Of a stretch of 64,000 bases of DNA, positions 7,450-15,574 are shown piece after piece. The DNA comes from Clavibacter sp. VKM Ac-2873. GTDB lineage: Bacteria > Actinomycetota > Actinomycetes > Actinomycetales > Microbacteriaceae. Every line of letters starts with the position of its first letter. Position 1 is the stretch's first letter. A program made the translations under genes and the position numbers. Location: the NCBI RefSeq assembly GCF_015351075.1, contig NZ_JADKRS010000001.1, forward strand, positions 186,001 through 250,000, in the 5' to 3' direction. The notes under the pieces are model-generated. The model ran no database searches. It saw only the letters and a list, made by a program, of their open reading frames with translations, and was not told the origin of the DNA.

Positions 7450-8421
7450 TCAGCGCGGGCGTCTGCCGGTGACGACCCGGGTGCCGTCGTCCTCGTCGTC
7501 GCTCGCGTCGCTCGCGTCGCTCGGCTCGAGCTGCGCGTCCAGGCCGGCGGCCGCGAGGGCGTCGAGGGCGGCGTCGAGCTGCGCGTCCGCGACCTCGACG
7601 AGGAGCAGCCCGTCGGGTGCGAGCCAGGAGCAGCTGCCGCGCGCCACCCGCCGGAGCACGTCGAGGCCGTCGGCGCCGCCGTCGCGCGTGGCCTCCGGCT
7701 CGTGCAGGCGCGCCTCGGGCGGCATGAGGTCGATCGCGGAATGGGGCACGTAGGGCACGTTGGCGACGAGGACGTCTATCCGCCCGCGGAGGTCGTCGGG
7801 CAGGGCGTCGAGCAGGTCGCCGCGGTGCACGTCGACGCCGCGCGGCACGAGGTTCTCCGCGGCGCAGGCGACCGCGACCGGGTCCACGTCGGCCGCGTGC
7901 ACGACCGCGCCCGGCACGTCGTCCGCGACCACGGCGGCGATGGCGCCCGATCCGCAGCATAGGTCGACGACGACCGGTGGGTCGGCCGTCCGCGCCGCGG
8001 CGACGGCGGCCCGGGCCAGGCGCTCAGTGCGTCGGCGCGGCACGAAGACGCCGGGACGCACGAGGATCCGCCGCCCGGCGAACGCCGCCCAGCCGAGGAC
8101 CGTCTCGAGGGGCTCCCCGGCGACGCGGGCCGCCGTCATCCGCTCGAGCTCCTCCGCGCGAGCCTCTCCCCCGTCACCCGGGCCGGCAGGGGGATGCCGG
8201 TCCTCGGACTCGGCGACGAGCAGGGCGGCCTCCTCCTCGGCGAACACGCATCCGGCGGCCCGCAGGCGCGCGACCAGGTCGTCGCCGCGCAGACCACCGG
8301 TCGCGACCTGCCGATTCAGCGGGGCTCCGAGGCGCCGAGGTGCTCCAGCAGCGCCGCGGCCCGCAGGAGGTCGGCACCGTGCACGGGCGGGATCGCCTGG
8401 AGCGCGGCCTGCTCCAGCCAC
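7450..8421 (-). CDS. PrmC/HemK-like protein N5-glutamine methyltransferase
   Basis: An S-adenosylmethionine-dependent methyltransferase. Motif I is VVDLCCGSGAIA, and the NPPY catalytic motif appears as ANVPYVP, as in actinobacterial putative N5-glutamine methyltransferases. The family modifies glutamine in release factors, but the variant motif makes the substrate uncertain. The longest ATG frame (323 aa) begins at 8421 and overlaps the MarR-like gene by 106 bases. Its first about 34 residues are Arg/Pro/Ala-rich and look like read-through of another frame. Family members begin near the DDLVARLRAAGC segment, and the only nearby start there is a CTG at 8317-8319 overlapping the upstream stop as CTGA. 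The C-terminal tail is acidic (SDASDASDDEDDG). Confidence 0.8.
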   Translation of the reverse strand: MAGAGRAPGDPARARCRPPAGRGAAGAPRRLGAPLNRQVATGGLRGDDLVARLRAAGCVFAEEEAALLVAESEDRHPPAGPGDGGEARAEELERMTAARVAGEPLETVLGWAAFAGRRILVRPGVFVPRRRTERLARAAVAAARTADPPVVVDLCCGSGAIAAVVADDVPGAVVHAADVDPVAVACAAENLVPRGVDVHRGDLLDALPDDLRGRIDVLVANVPYVPHSAIDLMPPEARLHEPEATRDGGADGLDVLRRVARGSCSWLAPDGLLLVEVADAQLDAALDALAAAGLDAQLEPSDASDASDDEDDGTRVVTGRRPR

Positions 8422-8825
8422 TCGGCTCGTGCGGCGCGGACGCCCAGCAGCAGTGCCCGACCGCCGTCGGAGAGGTGCAGGTACGAGCCCACCGGGTCCT
8501 CGGACTCGAGCACGAACCCCTTCTGGATGAGCGACGCGAGGCTCGGCACGGTGGCCGCGCGGGCGGTGCGGGTGTCGAGGGCGAGCGACGCCCGGTCCAT
8601 CCGCTCGGCGCCGGAGAGCCGTCGGAGGATGAGGATCTGCACTCCCGTGAGGCCGTCCCAGCTCCCGTAGACGAACGCGTCCATGCGCTCGTACACGGCG
8701 CTGAGCGCGTCGGCGAGGCGGACATGCGGGACGGCGTGATCGGTCACGATGCTCCTGACGGTGGTCCGCGCCCCAGCCGGTCCGAGGCTCTGGCCCCCGG
8801 CCGGAGGGAGCGGCGTGTCGCTCAC
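8316..8825 (-). CDS. MarR-like winged-helix protein
   Basis: A 169-aa protein from the GTG at 8825, preferred because GAGGGG lies 6 bases upstream; an upstream ATG at 8867 has none. Residues about 40-150 fit a MarR-type fold: a helix bundle, GVQILILRRLSG recognition region, then a wing ending LHLSDGGRALL. The sequence is divergent, so DNA binding and ligand are inferred. It sits directly upstream of the methyltransferase gene, whose start overlaps its stop, so the two are probably co-transcribed. Confidence 0.62.
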   Translation of the reverse strand: MSDTPLPPAGGQSLGPAGARTTVRSIVTDHAVPHVRLADALSAVYERMDAFVYGSWDGLTGVQILILRRLSGAERMDRASLALDTRTARAATVPSLASLIQKGFVLESEDPVGSYLHLSDGGRALLLGVRAARAEWLEQAALQAIPPVHGADLLRAAALLEHLGASEPR

Positions 8826-8882
8826 GCTAGCCCCCTCGCGGCTCCACGCACGAGCGTCGCGGGGCACGGGGGCGCCGACGCG

Positions 8883-8919
8883 ACGACGCCCGCCAGGCGA
8901 AGGGCCGGACGGGCGTCGT
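8883..8919 (-). terminator. Terminator of the aldo-keto reductase gene
   Basis: ACGACGCCCG (8883-8892) pairs perfectly with CGGGCGTCGT (8910-8919) over a 17-base loop, 24 bases past the reductase stop codon. Confidence 0.65.
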
Positions 8920-8943
8920 GCTGCCGGCGTGCCGGCGGTCGGA

Positions 8944-9783
8944 TCAGGACGGGAACTGCGTGAAGTCCGCCGTGGCCGGGTCGGCGCCGAGGCGCGTGCC
9001 GGTCTCGAGTGTGTCGATCTCCGCGAGCTCCTCGACCGAGAGCTCGACCGCGATGGCCTGGAAGTTGGCGACGATGCGCTCGGGCGTGACCGACTTGGGG
9101 ATCACGATGCGGCCCTGCGCGAGGTGCCAGGCGAGCACGATCTGCGCGGGGGTGGCGTCGTGCTCCTTCGCCAGGCGGGTGACGATCTCGGACTCCAGGT
9201 CCGCGCCCTGCCCGAGCGGGCTGTACGCCTCGACCTCGATGCCGCGCTCGACCGAGAAGGTCGAGAGGTCGTGCTGCTGGAACGTCGGGTGCACCTCGAT
9301 CTGGTTCACCGCGGGCACGACGTCGGACTCGGCGGCCAGCTTCTCCAGGTGCTCCGGGAGGAAGTTGGAGACGCCGATCGCGCGGATGAGGCCCTCGGCG
9401 TGCAGCGCCTCGAAGGTCTTCCAGGTCTCGACGTACAGGCCGTGCTTCGGGTAGGGCCAGTGGATGAGGTAGAGGTCCACCGCGTCGACGCCGAGCTTGC
9501 GCCGGCTGTCCTCGAACGCGCTGCGGGCGCTGTCCGCGCCCTGGTCGCCGTTCCGGAGCTTCGTGGTGATGAAGAGCTCCTCGCGCGGGATGCCCGTCGC
9601 GGCGATCGCGGCGCCCACGCCCTCCTCGTTGTAGTAGCCGGCCGCGGTGTCGATGTGGCGGTAGCCCGCCTCGAATGCGCGCTCCACGGCCTGCTGCGTC
9701 TCGGCGGGCGGGGTCTGGAAGACGCCGAACCCGAGCTGCGGGATGGTGACGCCGTTGTTCAGGGTGATGAGGGGGGATGCCAT
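8944..9783 (-). CDS. Aldo-keto reductase (AKR5-like)
   Basis: A 279-aa NADPH-dependent (beta/alpha)8 carbonyl reductase of the 2,5-diketo-D-gluconate reductase type. The full catalytic tetrad is visible: D45, Y50, K75 and H108. GVSNF and the NADPH-binding IPKSVTPERIVAN segment are present. Length is typical. It reduces aldehydes or ketones in the cytoplasm; substrate not predictable. It forms a single-gene unit with its own terminator. Confidence 0.92.
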   Translation of the reverse strand: MASPLITLNNGVTIPQLGFGVFQTPPAETQQAVERAFEAGYRHIDTAAGYYNEEGVGAAIAATGIPREELFITTKLRNGDQGADSARSAFEDSRRKLGVDAVDLYLIHWPYPKHGLYVETWKTFEALHAEGLIRAIGVSNFLPEHLEKLAAESDVVPAVNQIEVHPTFQQHDLSTFSVERGIEVEAYSPLGQGADLESEIVTRLAKEHDATPAQIVLAWHLAQGRIVIPKSVTPERIVANFQAIAVELSVEELAEIDTLETGTRLGADPATADFTQFPS

Positions 9784-9964
9784 GTGCTCTCGTCTTCTTC
9801 GTCTCGATGGTCACGTCGGGGCGGGAGGTGTCGTCGTGCGCTCCTCACCGCCTCCGTCCACCGTACGCCCGGGCGGCATCCGACCCACCGGCTCCGGCGC
9901 TCGCTCCGCGCAGGGCGAACAGGGCTGGTCGCGCCCCGCGCGACGCGGCGACAGCGACACGACG

Positions 9965-10001
9965 GACGGGCGCCGCCCTCTCGCGAGGTGCGGCGCCCGT
10001 C
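9965..10001 (-). terminator. Terminator of amtB
   Basis: GACGGGCGCCGC (9965-9976) pairs perfectly with GCGGCGCCCGTC (9990-10001), and the loop carries an inner CCTC/GAGG stem. It starts 22 bases past the amtB stop. Confidence 0.8.
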
Positions 10002-10022
10002 GTGGTCGTGCAGCGGAGCGGG

Positions 10023-11309
10023 TCAGCGGCCGGAGGTCTCCAGCACGTAGCCCTCCTCGCCGTGGACGATCGTGTCGATGCCGGCGATCTCGTCCTCGTT
10101 CTTCACCCGGAAGCCCATGGTCTTCTGGATGATCGTGCCGATGACGTACGAGAGCACGAAGGAGTAGATCAGCACCGCGAACGCGGCGAGGGCCTGCTTG
10201 CCGAGCTGGTCGAGCGAGCCCGAGTAGATGAGGCCCACCTTCGTCGCGAAGATGCCGATGTACAGCGTCCCGATGAGGCCGCCGATGAGGTGGATCCCCA
10301 CCACGTCGAGCGAGTCGTCGAAGCCGAGCTTGAACTTGAGCTCGATCGCGACCGCGCAGACGGCACCGGCGACGAGGCCGAGGACGATCGCCCAGGTCGG
10401 CGAGAGCGCGGCGCACGCCGGGGTGATGGCGACGAGGCCCGCGACCGCGCCGGACGCGGCGCCCACCGAGGTCGGCTTGCCGTCGCGGATCTTCTCCACG
10501 ACGAGCCAGCCGAGGATGGCGGCGGCCGGAGCGGCGATGGTGTTGAGGAACGCGATGGCCGCGATGCCGTCGGCCGCGAGCTCGGACCCGGCGTTGAAGC
10601 CGAACCAGCCGAACCACAGGAGGCCGGCGCCGAGGAGGACGAAGGGCGGGTTGTGCGGCACGTGCATGCCCTTGGCGAAGCCGACGCGCTTGCCGAGGAC
10701 CAGCGAGAGGGCGAGCGCCGCGGCACCCGCGTTGATGTGGACCGCCGTGCCGCCCGCGAAGTCGATGGCGCCGAGGTTGTAGGCGATCCAGCCGCCGTCG
10801 ACGGTCGATCCGTCGGCGACCGTGAAGTTGAAGACCCAGCTGGCGACCGGGAAGTAGACGACCGTGGCCCACACGCCCGCGAAGACCATCCACGCGCCGA
10901 ACTTGGCGCGGTCGGCGATGGCGCCGGAGATGAGGGCGACCGTGATGATCGCGAACGTGGCCTGGAAGGCCGCGAAGGCGAGCGTCGGGTACGCCGACGT
11001 CTGGTCGCCGAGGGCCGCGGTGTAGGCGTCGCCGAGGCCGAGCTGGCCGAGGTCGATGCCGAGGACGCCGTCGATGCCGACGAAGCGCGGGTTGCCCGCG
11101 GCGCCGTCGGGGCCGTTGCCGAACGCGATGGCGTAGCCGTACAGGACCCAGAGGAGCCCGATGAGGCCCATGGCCCCGAAGCTCATCATCATCATGCTGA
11201 TGACGCTCTTGGCCTTGACGAGTCCGCCGTAGAAGAACGCCAGACCCGGCGTCATCAGGAGGACCAGCGCCGCGGCGATCAGGAGGAAGGCGGTGTTGCC
11301 TTGATCCAT
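10023..11309 (-). CDS. amtB: Ammonium transporter AmtB
   Basis: A 428-aa membrane protein of the Amt/Rh family that moves ammonium across the cytoplasmic membrane. About eleven hydrophobic segments are present. The family pore signatures are visible: MTPGLAFFYGGL near the N-terminus, the first pore His in GTAVHINAGAAAL, the second in VGIHLIGGLIG, and the HNPPFVLLGAGLLWFGWFGFN signature region. Strong GAGAGGTG site before the ATG. No glnK or glnD follows it here, unlike in many actinobacteria. A GlnR-type half-operator lies 145-160 bases upstream, pointing to induction under nitrogen limitation. Confidence 0.95.
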   Translation of the reverse strand: MDQGNTAFLLIAAALVLLMTPGLAFFYGGLVKAKSVISMMMMSFGAMGLIGLLWVLYGYAIAFGNGPDGAAGNPRFVGIDGVLGIDLGQLGLGDAYTAALGDQTSAYPTLAFAAFQATFAIITVALISGAIADRAKFGAWMVFAGVWATVVYFPVASWVFNFTVADGSTVDGGWIAYNLGAIDFAGGTAVHINAGAAALALSLVLGKRVGFAKGMHVPHNPPFVLLGAGLLWFGWFGFNAGSELAADGIAAIAFLNTIAAPAAAILGWLVVEKIRDGKPTSVGAASGAVAGLVAITPACAALSPTWAIVLGLVAGAVCAVAIELKFKLGFDDSLDVVGIHLIGGLIGTLYIGIFATKVGLIYSGSLDQLGKQALAAFAVLIYSFVLSYVIGTIIQKTMGFRVKNEDEIAGIDTIVHGEEGYVLETSGR

Positions 11310-11453
11310 GGTGTTTCACCTCTCGTAGATCGTGCAGGGGTCGCACCGGACGGTGGCGAGCGGCCGCCCGTGTGGTCGGGTGGTTCGGCGCGAGCCGGAT
11401 GCCGGGTACGCGTCCAGTGTCGGGGGGCGAGGTTTCGCCGGCTCGCCGGACGT

Positions 11454-11469
11454 GTTTCCGGCGCGTTAC
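11454..11469 (-). promoter_or_regulatory. GlnR-type operator upstream of amtB
   Basis: On the minus strand the site reads GTAAC-GCGCCG-GAAAC, an exact match to the GTnAC-n6-GAAAC unit that GlnR recognises in actinobacteria. It lies between amtB and zapE, 145 bases before the amtB start. The second unit expected in full boxes is not evident. The rest of 11310-11559 shows no gene. Confidence 0.65.
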
Positions 11470-11559
11470 ACGGATGGCGGGCGTGTGAACATCGTGTTTC
11501 CGCGCGCGGCGGGGATGCCGGCGACGGCCCCCGATCCAGGGACGGCGGAGCGCGGTGGG

Positions 11560-12645
11560 CTAGAGGTCGCGTCCGGCCGCGGTGAGCGAGATGAGCCGCG
11601 AGATCGCGCGCAGGTACTTCTTGCGGTAGCCGCCGGCGAGCATCTCGGCCGAGAACGCCTCGTCGAACGGCGTGCCGGAGGCGAGCAGCGGGATCTGCGC
11701 GTCGTAGACCCGGTCGACGAAGGCGACGAAGCGGAGCGCGTCGGTCTGGCCCTGCAGCTGGGTGACGTCGCGGAGCGCGATGGCGTCCACGCCCTCGATG
11801 ACCTTCACGTACTTGGAGGGGTGCAGCCGCGAGAGGTGCGCGACGAGCTCGGGGAACCCGTCGACGGTCACGGCACGGCCGCCGGACTGCGCGGCAGCCG
11901 CCCGCGCGTCGAGGTCGTCGGCGTCCACCGTGACCGCGTGGCCCTCGAAGGCGCGGCGCCGGTAGTCGAGCCCGTCGATGCGGATGGTGTCGAACCGGTC
12001 GCTCATGGCCTGGATCTCGCGCAGGAAGTCCGCCGCGGCGAAGCGCCCCTCCCCCAGCGCGTTCGGCGGCGTGTTGCTCGTCGCGGCGATGCGCGTGCCG
12101 TCGGCGACGAGGTCGGACAGCAGGCGCGTCATCATCATCGTGTCGCCCGGGTCGTCCAGCTCGAACTCGTCGATGGCCACGAGCGTCGCGCCGCGGAGGA
12201 TCCCCACGGCGCCGTGGTAGCCGAGGGCCCCGACGAGCGCCGTGTACTCGATGAACGTGCCGAAGTACTTGGGTCCCGGCATGGCGTGCCACAGCGACGC
12301 CAGGAGGTGCGTCTTGCCCACGCCGAACCCGCCGTCGAGGTAGACGCCGGGCTTCAGGGCGGGCGCCTTCCTCCGGGAGAACAGACCGCCGCGGGATCCG
12401 CCGCGGTCGCCCGAGAAGGACCGCAGCACCTCGACCGCCTGCGCCTGCGTGTCGTACTCGGGGTCGGGCCGGTAGGTGTCGAACCTGGCCTCGTCGAACT
12501 GGCGCGGGGGCACGAGGTGCGCGGCGATCTCGGCTCCCGTGATGCTCGGCGAGCGGCCGACGAGCGCGCCGGGTCCGGTGCCCTCCGCGTCGTGGCTCCG
12601 CGATCCGATGTCGGCGTTCGTCACAGGTGGGTCTCCGGCTGTCAT
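11560..12645 (-). CDS. zapE: ZapE/AFG1-like ATPase
   Basis: A 361-aa P-loop ATPase of the AFG1 family, which in E. coli acts at the divisome (ZapE). Walker A is GGFGVGKT at residues 105-112, Walker B is ATLVAIDEFELDD near 153-165, and a sensor region ATSNTPP follows. The QFDEARFDTYRPDP region at about 49-62 is typical of the family. The ATG at 12645 is the longest start. A GTG seven codons in (12624) is better spaced from GGAG and may be the real one. Transcribed divergently from sseA. Confidence 0.9.
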   Translation of the reverse strand: MTAGDPPVTNADIGSRSHDAEGTGPGALVGRSPSITGAEIAAHLVPPRQFDEARFDTYRPDPEYDTQAQAVEVLRSFSGDRGGSRGGLFSRRKAPALKPGVYLDGGFGVGKTHLLASLWHAMPGPKYFGTFIEYTALVGALGYHGAVGILRGATLVAIDEFELDDPGDTMMMTRLLSDLVADGTRIAATSNTPPNALGEGRFAAADFLREIQAMSDRFDTIRIDGLDYRRRAFEGHAVTVDADDLDARAAAAQSGGRAVTVDGFPELVAHLSRLHPSKYVKVIEGVDAIALRDVTQLQGQTDALRFVAFVDRVYDAQIPLLASGTPFDEAFSAEMLAGGYRKKYLRAISRLISLTAAGRDL

Positions 12646-12792
12646 GTGGCGGTGTCGGGAAGTCCCGCGCAGGGCGAACCGTTACCGTGGACGGTGGTCG
12701 ACGCGCGGCGCTTGGTGCCCGCGGGACACCCACCAGACTAATCCGCGTCCCACCCAGCGCGGCCCCGCGGGCCGCGAGATCAGGAGAGCCCC

Positions 12793-13704
12793 ATGGCCGT
12801 CGAACAGGACACCACCCCCAGGTTCGCCGAGTACGCCCACCCGGAGCGGCTCGTGAGCGGCGACTGGCTGCAGGAGCGCCTCGCCGACGGCGCGCTGACG
12901 CCCGGCCTCGTGGTCGTCGAGTCCGACGAGGACGTGCTGCTCTACGAGACCGGCCACATCCCCGGCGCCGTGAAGCTCGACTGGCACACCGACCTCAACG
13001 ACCCCGTCCAGCGCGACTACGTCGACGGCGCGCGGTTCGCCGAGCTGATGTCCGAGCGCGGCATCGCGCGCGACAGCACGGTCGTCATCTACGGCGACAA
13101 GAGCAACTGGTGGGCCGCGTACGCCCTGTGGGTCTTCACGCTGTTCGGCCACGAGGACGTGCGCCTGCTCGACGGCGGCCGCGACAAGTGGATCGCCGAG
13201 GGCCGCCCGACCACGACCGACCGCCCCGAGGTCACGCCCGTCGAGTACCCCGTCGTGGAGCGCCGCGACGAGGAGATCCGCGCGTTCAAGGACGACGTGC
13301 TCGCGCACCTCGGCAACCCGCTCATCGACGTCCGCAGCCCCGAGGAGTACACGGGCCAGCGGACCACCGCGCCCGCCTACCCCGAGGAGGGCGCGCTCCG
13401 CGCCGGCCACATCCCCACCTCGCAGAACGTCCCGTGGGCCAGGGCCGCCGCCGAGGACGGCTCGTTCAAGACGCGTGCCGAGCTCGACGCGGTGTACCGC
13501 GACGGCGCGGGCCTCGCGGACGGTGACGACGTGGTGGTCCTCTGCCGCATCGGCGAGCGGTCGAGCCACACGTGGTTCGTGCTCACGCACCTGCTCGGCT
13601 TCGAGGGGGTCCGCAACTACGACGGCTCCTGGACCGAGTGGGGCTCCGCGGTCCGCGTCCCCATCGTGCAGGGCGCCGAGCCCGGGGAGCTGCCCGCCCG
13701 ATGA
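12793..13704 (+). CDS. sseA: Thiosulfate/3-mercaptopyruvate sulfurtransferase
   Basis: A 303-aa two-domain rhodanese that transfers sulfane sulfur to cyanide, thiols or a partner protein. The N-terminal inactive domain covers about 20-140. The C-terminal domain carries the catalytic loop C251-RIGER at 251-256; CRIGERS is the actinobacterial SseA/CysA-type loop. Both domains show the GHIPGA/GHIPTS signature. AGGAGAG precedes the ATG. The stop overlaps sufE (ATGA), and the two proteins probably work together in sulfur trafficking, as proposed for the SseA-SufE pair of mycobacteria. Confidence 0.93.
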   Translation: MAVEQDTTPRFAEYAHPERLVSGDWLQERLADGALTPGLVVVESDEDVLLYETGHIPGAVKLDWHTDLNDPVQRDYVDGARFAELMSERGIARDSTVVIYGDKSNWWAAYALWVFTLFGHEDVRLLDGGRDKWIAEGRPTTTDRPEVTPVEYPVVERRDEEIRAFKDDVLAHLGNPLIDVRSPEEYTGQRTTAPAYPEEGALRAGHIPTSQNVPWARAAAEDGSFKTRAELDAVYRDGAGLADGDDVVVLCRIGERSSHTWFVLTHLLGFEGVRNYDGSWTEWGSAVRVPIVQGAEPGELPAR

Positions 13705-14141
13705 CCGCGTCCCCCGAGCTGCCGGCGGCGCTCGCCGAGATCCGCGACGACTTCCTCGCCCTCGAGCAGCGCGACCGGCTCCTGCTCCTCCTCGACTTCA
13801 GCAACGAGCTGCCCGAGCTGCCCGCGCGGTACGCCGAGCACCCCGACCTGCTGGAGCGCGTGGAGGAGTGCCAGTCCCCGGTGTTCATGTTCGTGGATGT
13901 GGTCGACGGCGACGTGCACGTGCACGCCCAGGCGCCCGCCGAGGCGCCGACGAGCCGCGGGTTCGCGTCGATCCTCGCGCAGGGCCTCGACGGGCTCCCC
14001 GCCGACGTGGTGCTCGCGGTGCCCGACGACTACCCGTCCACCATCGGGCTCGACGCGGCCGTGTCGCCGCTGCGCATGCGCGGCATGACGGCGATGCTGG
14101 GGCGGGTCAAGCGCCAGGTGCGCGAGCGGCTCGCCGGGTGA
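13701..14141 (+). CDS. sufE: SufE-like sulfur acceptor
   Basis: A 146-aa SufE family protein. The persulfide-accepting cysteine is C57 in the VEECQSP motif, on the exposed loop typical of the family. The start ATG overlaps the sseA stop and its own stop overlaps the next GTG, so translation is probably coupled through three genes. In place of a cysteine desulfurase, the neighbour is a rhodanese, so the likely sulfur donor is SseA. Confidence 0.92.
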   Translation: MTASPELPAALAEIRDDFLALEQRDRLLLLLDFSNELPELPARYAEHPDLLERVEECQSPVFMFVDVVDGDVHVHAQAPAEAPTSRGFASILAQGLDGLPADVVLAVPDDYPSTIGLDAAVSPLRMRGMTAMLGRVKRQVRERLAG

Positions 14142-14884
14142 GGATCACCCGGGCCATCCCCGTCGCCGGGCCCGGCGACGACCCGGCCACCCGCGGGCTC
14201 GACGACGACGGCACCCGGGAGTGGCTCGAGGACCTCTACCGACCGGGATCCGCCGACCACGTGCGCCTCAACTTCGTGGCGTCCGTCGACGGCAGCGTCA
14301 TCGGCGCGGACGGGACGTCCGACAGCCTCTCGAGCGTGGTCGACCGGCGGATCCTCGGGGTCATCCGCGAGCTCGCCGACGTCGTCCTCGTGGGCGCGGG
14401 CACGGTGCGCGCCGAGCGCTACGTCCTCCCCCGCCGCACCCTCCTGGCCGTCGCGACGTCCACGGGCGACCTGGAGGGGCACCGGTTCGACCCGGACGCC
14501 GCGCCCGGCCGCCTCCTCGTGCTCTGCCCGCCCGAGGCGCGCGACCGCGCCGTCGCGACGCTCGGGGGCGTGCCCGCCGAGATCGTCCCGGTGCCGCTGG
14601 GCGCCGCGGCCGCTGGGCGGATGGGCGGTGACGACGTCATCGACGCGCTCCGCGGCCAGGGGCTGACCCACGTCGTCTGCGAGGGCGGGCCCGCGCTCGC
14701 CGCCTCCCTGCTGTCGGCGGGCCGCGTCGACGAGCTCTGCCTCACGACGTCGCCCGAGCTCACGACGCCGCTGACACCGCTCGTGCCATCGGGATCCGGC
14801 GTCCACGCCGCGATGCGGCTCGACCAGCTGCTCGTGGACGACGACCACCGCACGTACGCGCGCTGGACGCTGCCGCGGGGCTGA
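14138..14884 (+). CDS. RibD C-terminal-like pyrimidine reductase
   Basis: A 248-aa protein of the dihydrofolate-reductase-like RibD C-terminal fold. Diagnostic parts are LNFVASVDGSVIGADGTS (about residues 45-62), VLVGAGTVRAERY and VVCEGGPALAASLL, which bind NADPH and the pyrimidine. No deaminase domain is present. The precise substrate is unknown; solo members occur widely in actinobacteria. The GTG start overlaps the sufE stop (GTGA), making it the third gene of the operon. Confidence 0.85.
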   Translation: MRITRAIPVAGPGDDPATRGLDDDGTREWLEDLYRPGSADHVRLNFVASVDGSVIGADGTSDSLSSVVDRRILGVIRELADVVLVGAGTVRAERYVLPRRTLLAVATSTGDLEGHRFDPDAAPGRLLVLCPPEARDRAVATLGGVPAEIVPVPLGAAAAGRMGGDDVIDALRGQGLTHVVCEGGPALAASLLSAGRVDELCLTTSPELTTPLTPLVPSGSGVHAAMRLDQLLVDDDHRTYARWTLPRG

Positions 14885-14977
14885 TCCCCTGGTCGTGCCG
14901 CCATCGGCGGCCGTGCCGCACGGCCCCGCCGCGGCGTGGCTCCCGGGCCGCGGCGCGCCGGAACGTAGTCTGCCCAC

Positions 14978-15574
14978 GTGGTAGACACCCGTGACAGTGC
15001 CGAGGATCCGCCCGAGTTCCGCGCGGCGCTGGACGCGCTGCGGCGCGCGACCACGCGATCCGAGCTCGTGCTGACGGAGATCCCCTCGCCCTCGAGCAAC
15101 CTGGCGCCGTACGCCGTGGCGCTCGCCGCGGACGTCTCGCCCTCGGGCCACGCCGCCGACTCGGAGCTCGGCACCGGCCGCTTCATCCTGCTGCACGACC
15201 CGGAGGAGCCGGAGGCGTGGGGCGGCGCATTCCGCGTCGTCTGCTTCGCGCAGGCGCCGCTGGAGACCGACATGGGGACGGATCCGTTCCTCGCCGACGT
15301 CGCGTGGTCCTGGCTCGTCGACGGCCTCGCGTCGCGCGGCGCCCGGTACTCCTCGCCGTCGGGGACCGCCACCCGGATCATCTCCACCGGCTACGGCGAG
15401 CTCGCCCGCCAGGGCAGCGGCGCCAAGATCGAGCTGCGCGCCTCGTGGACACCCGCGGACGCCGACGTGACCGCCCATGTGGAAGGCTGGGGGGAACTAC
15501 TGTGCATGCTCGCAGGGCTCCCTCCCGCGGGCGAAGGAGTGACACTGCTATCAGCGCGACGCACCCGGACGTGA
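14978..15574 (+). CDS. DUF3000 family protein
   Basis: A 198-aa soluble protein recognisable as DUF3000, an actinobacterial family of unknown function normally encoded just before RNase D. The core runs from FRAALDALRRA through RFILLHDPEEPEAWGGAFRVVCFA to the WSWLVDGL segment. GTG start. Its stop overlaps the next GTG (GTGA), so the two are co-translated. Confidence 0.9.
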   Translation: MVDTRDSAEDPPEFRAALDALRRATTRSELVLTEIPSPSSNLAPYAVALAADVSPSGHAADSELGTGRFILLHDPEEPEAWGGAFRVVCFAQAPLETDMGTDPFLADVAWSWLVDGLASRGARYSSPSGTATRIISTGYGELARQGSGAKIELRASWTPADADVTAHVEGWGELLCMLAGLPPAGEGVTLLSARRTRT

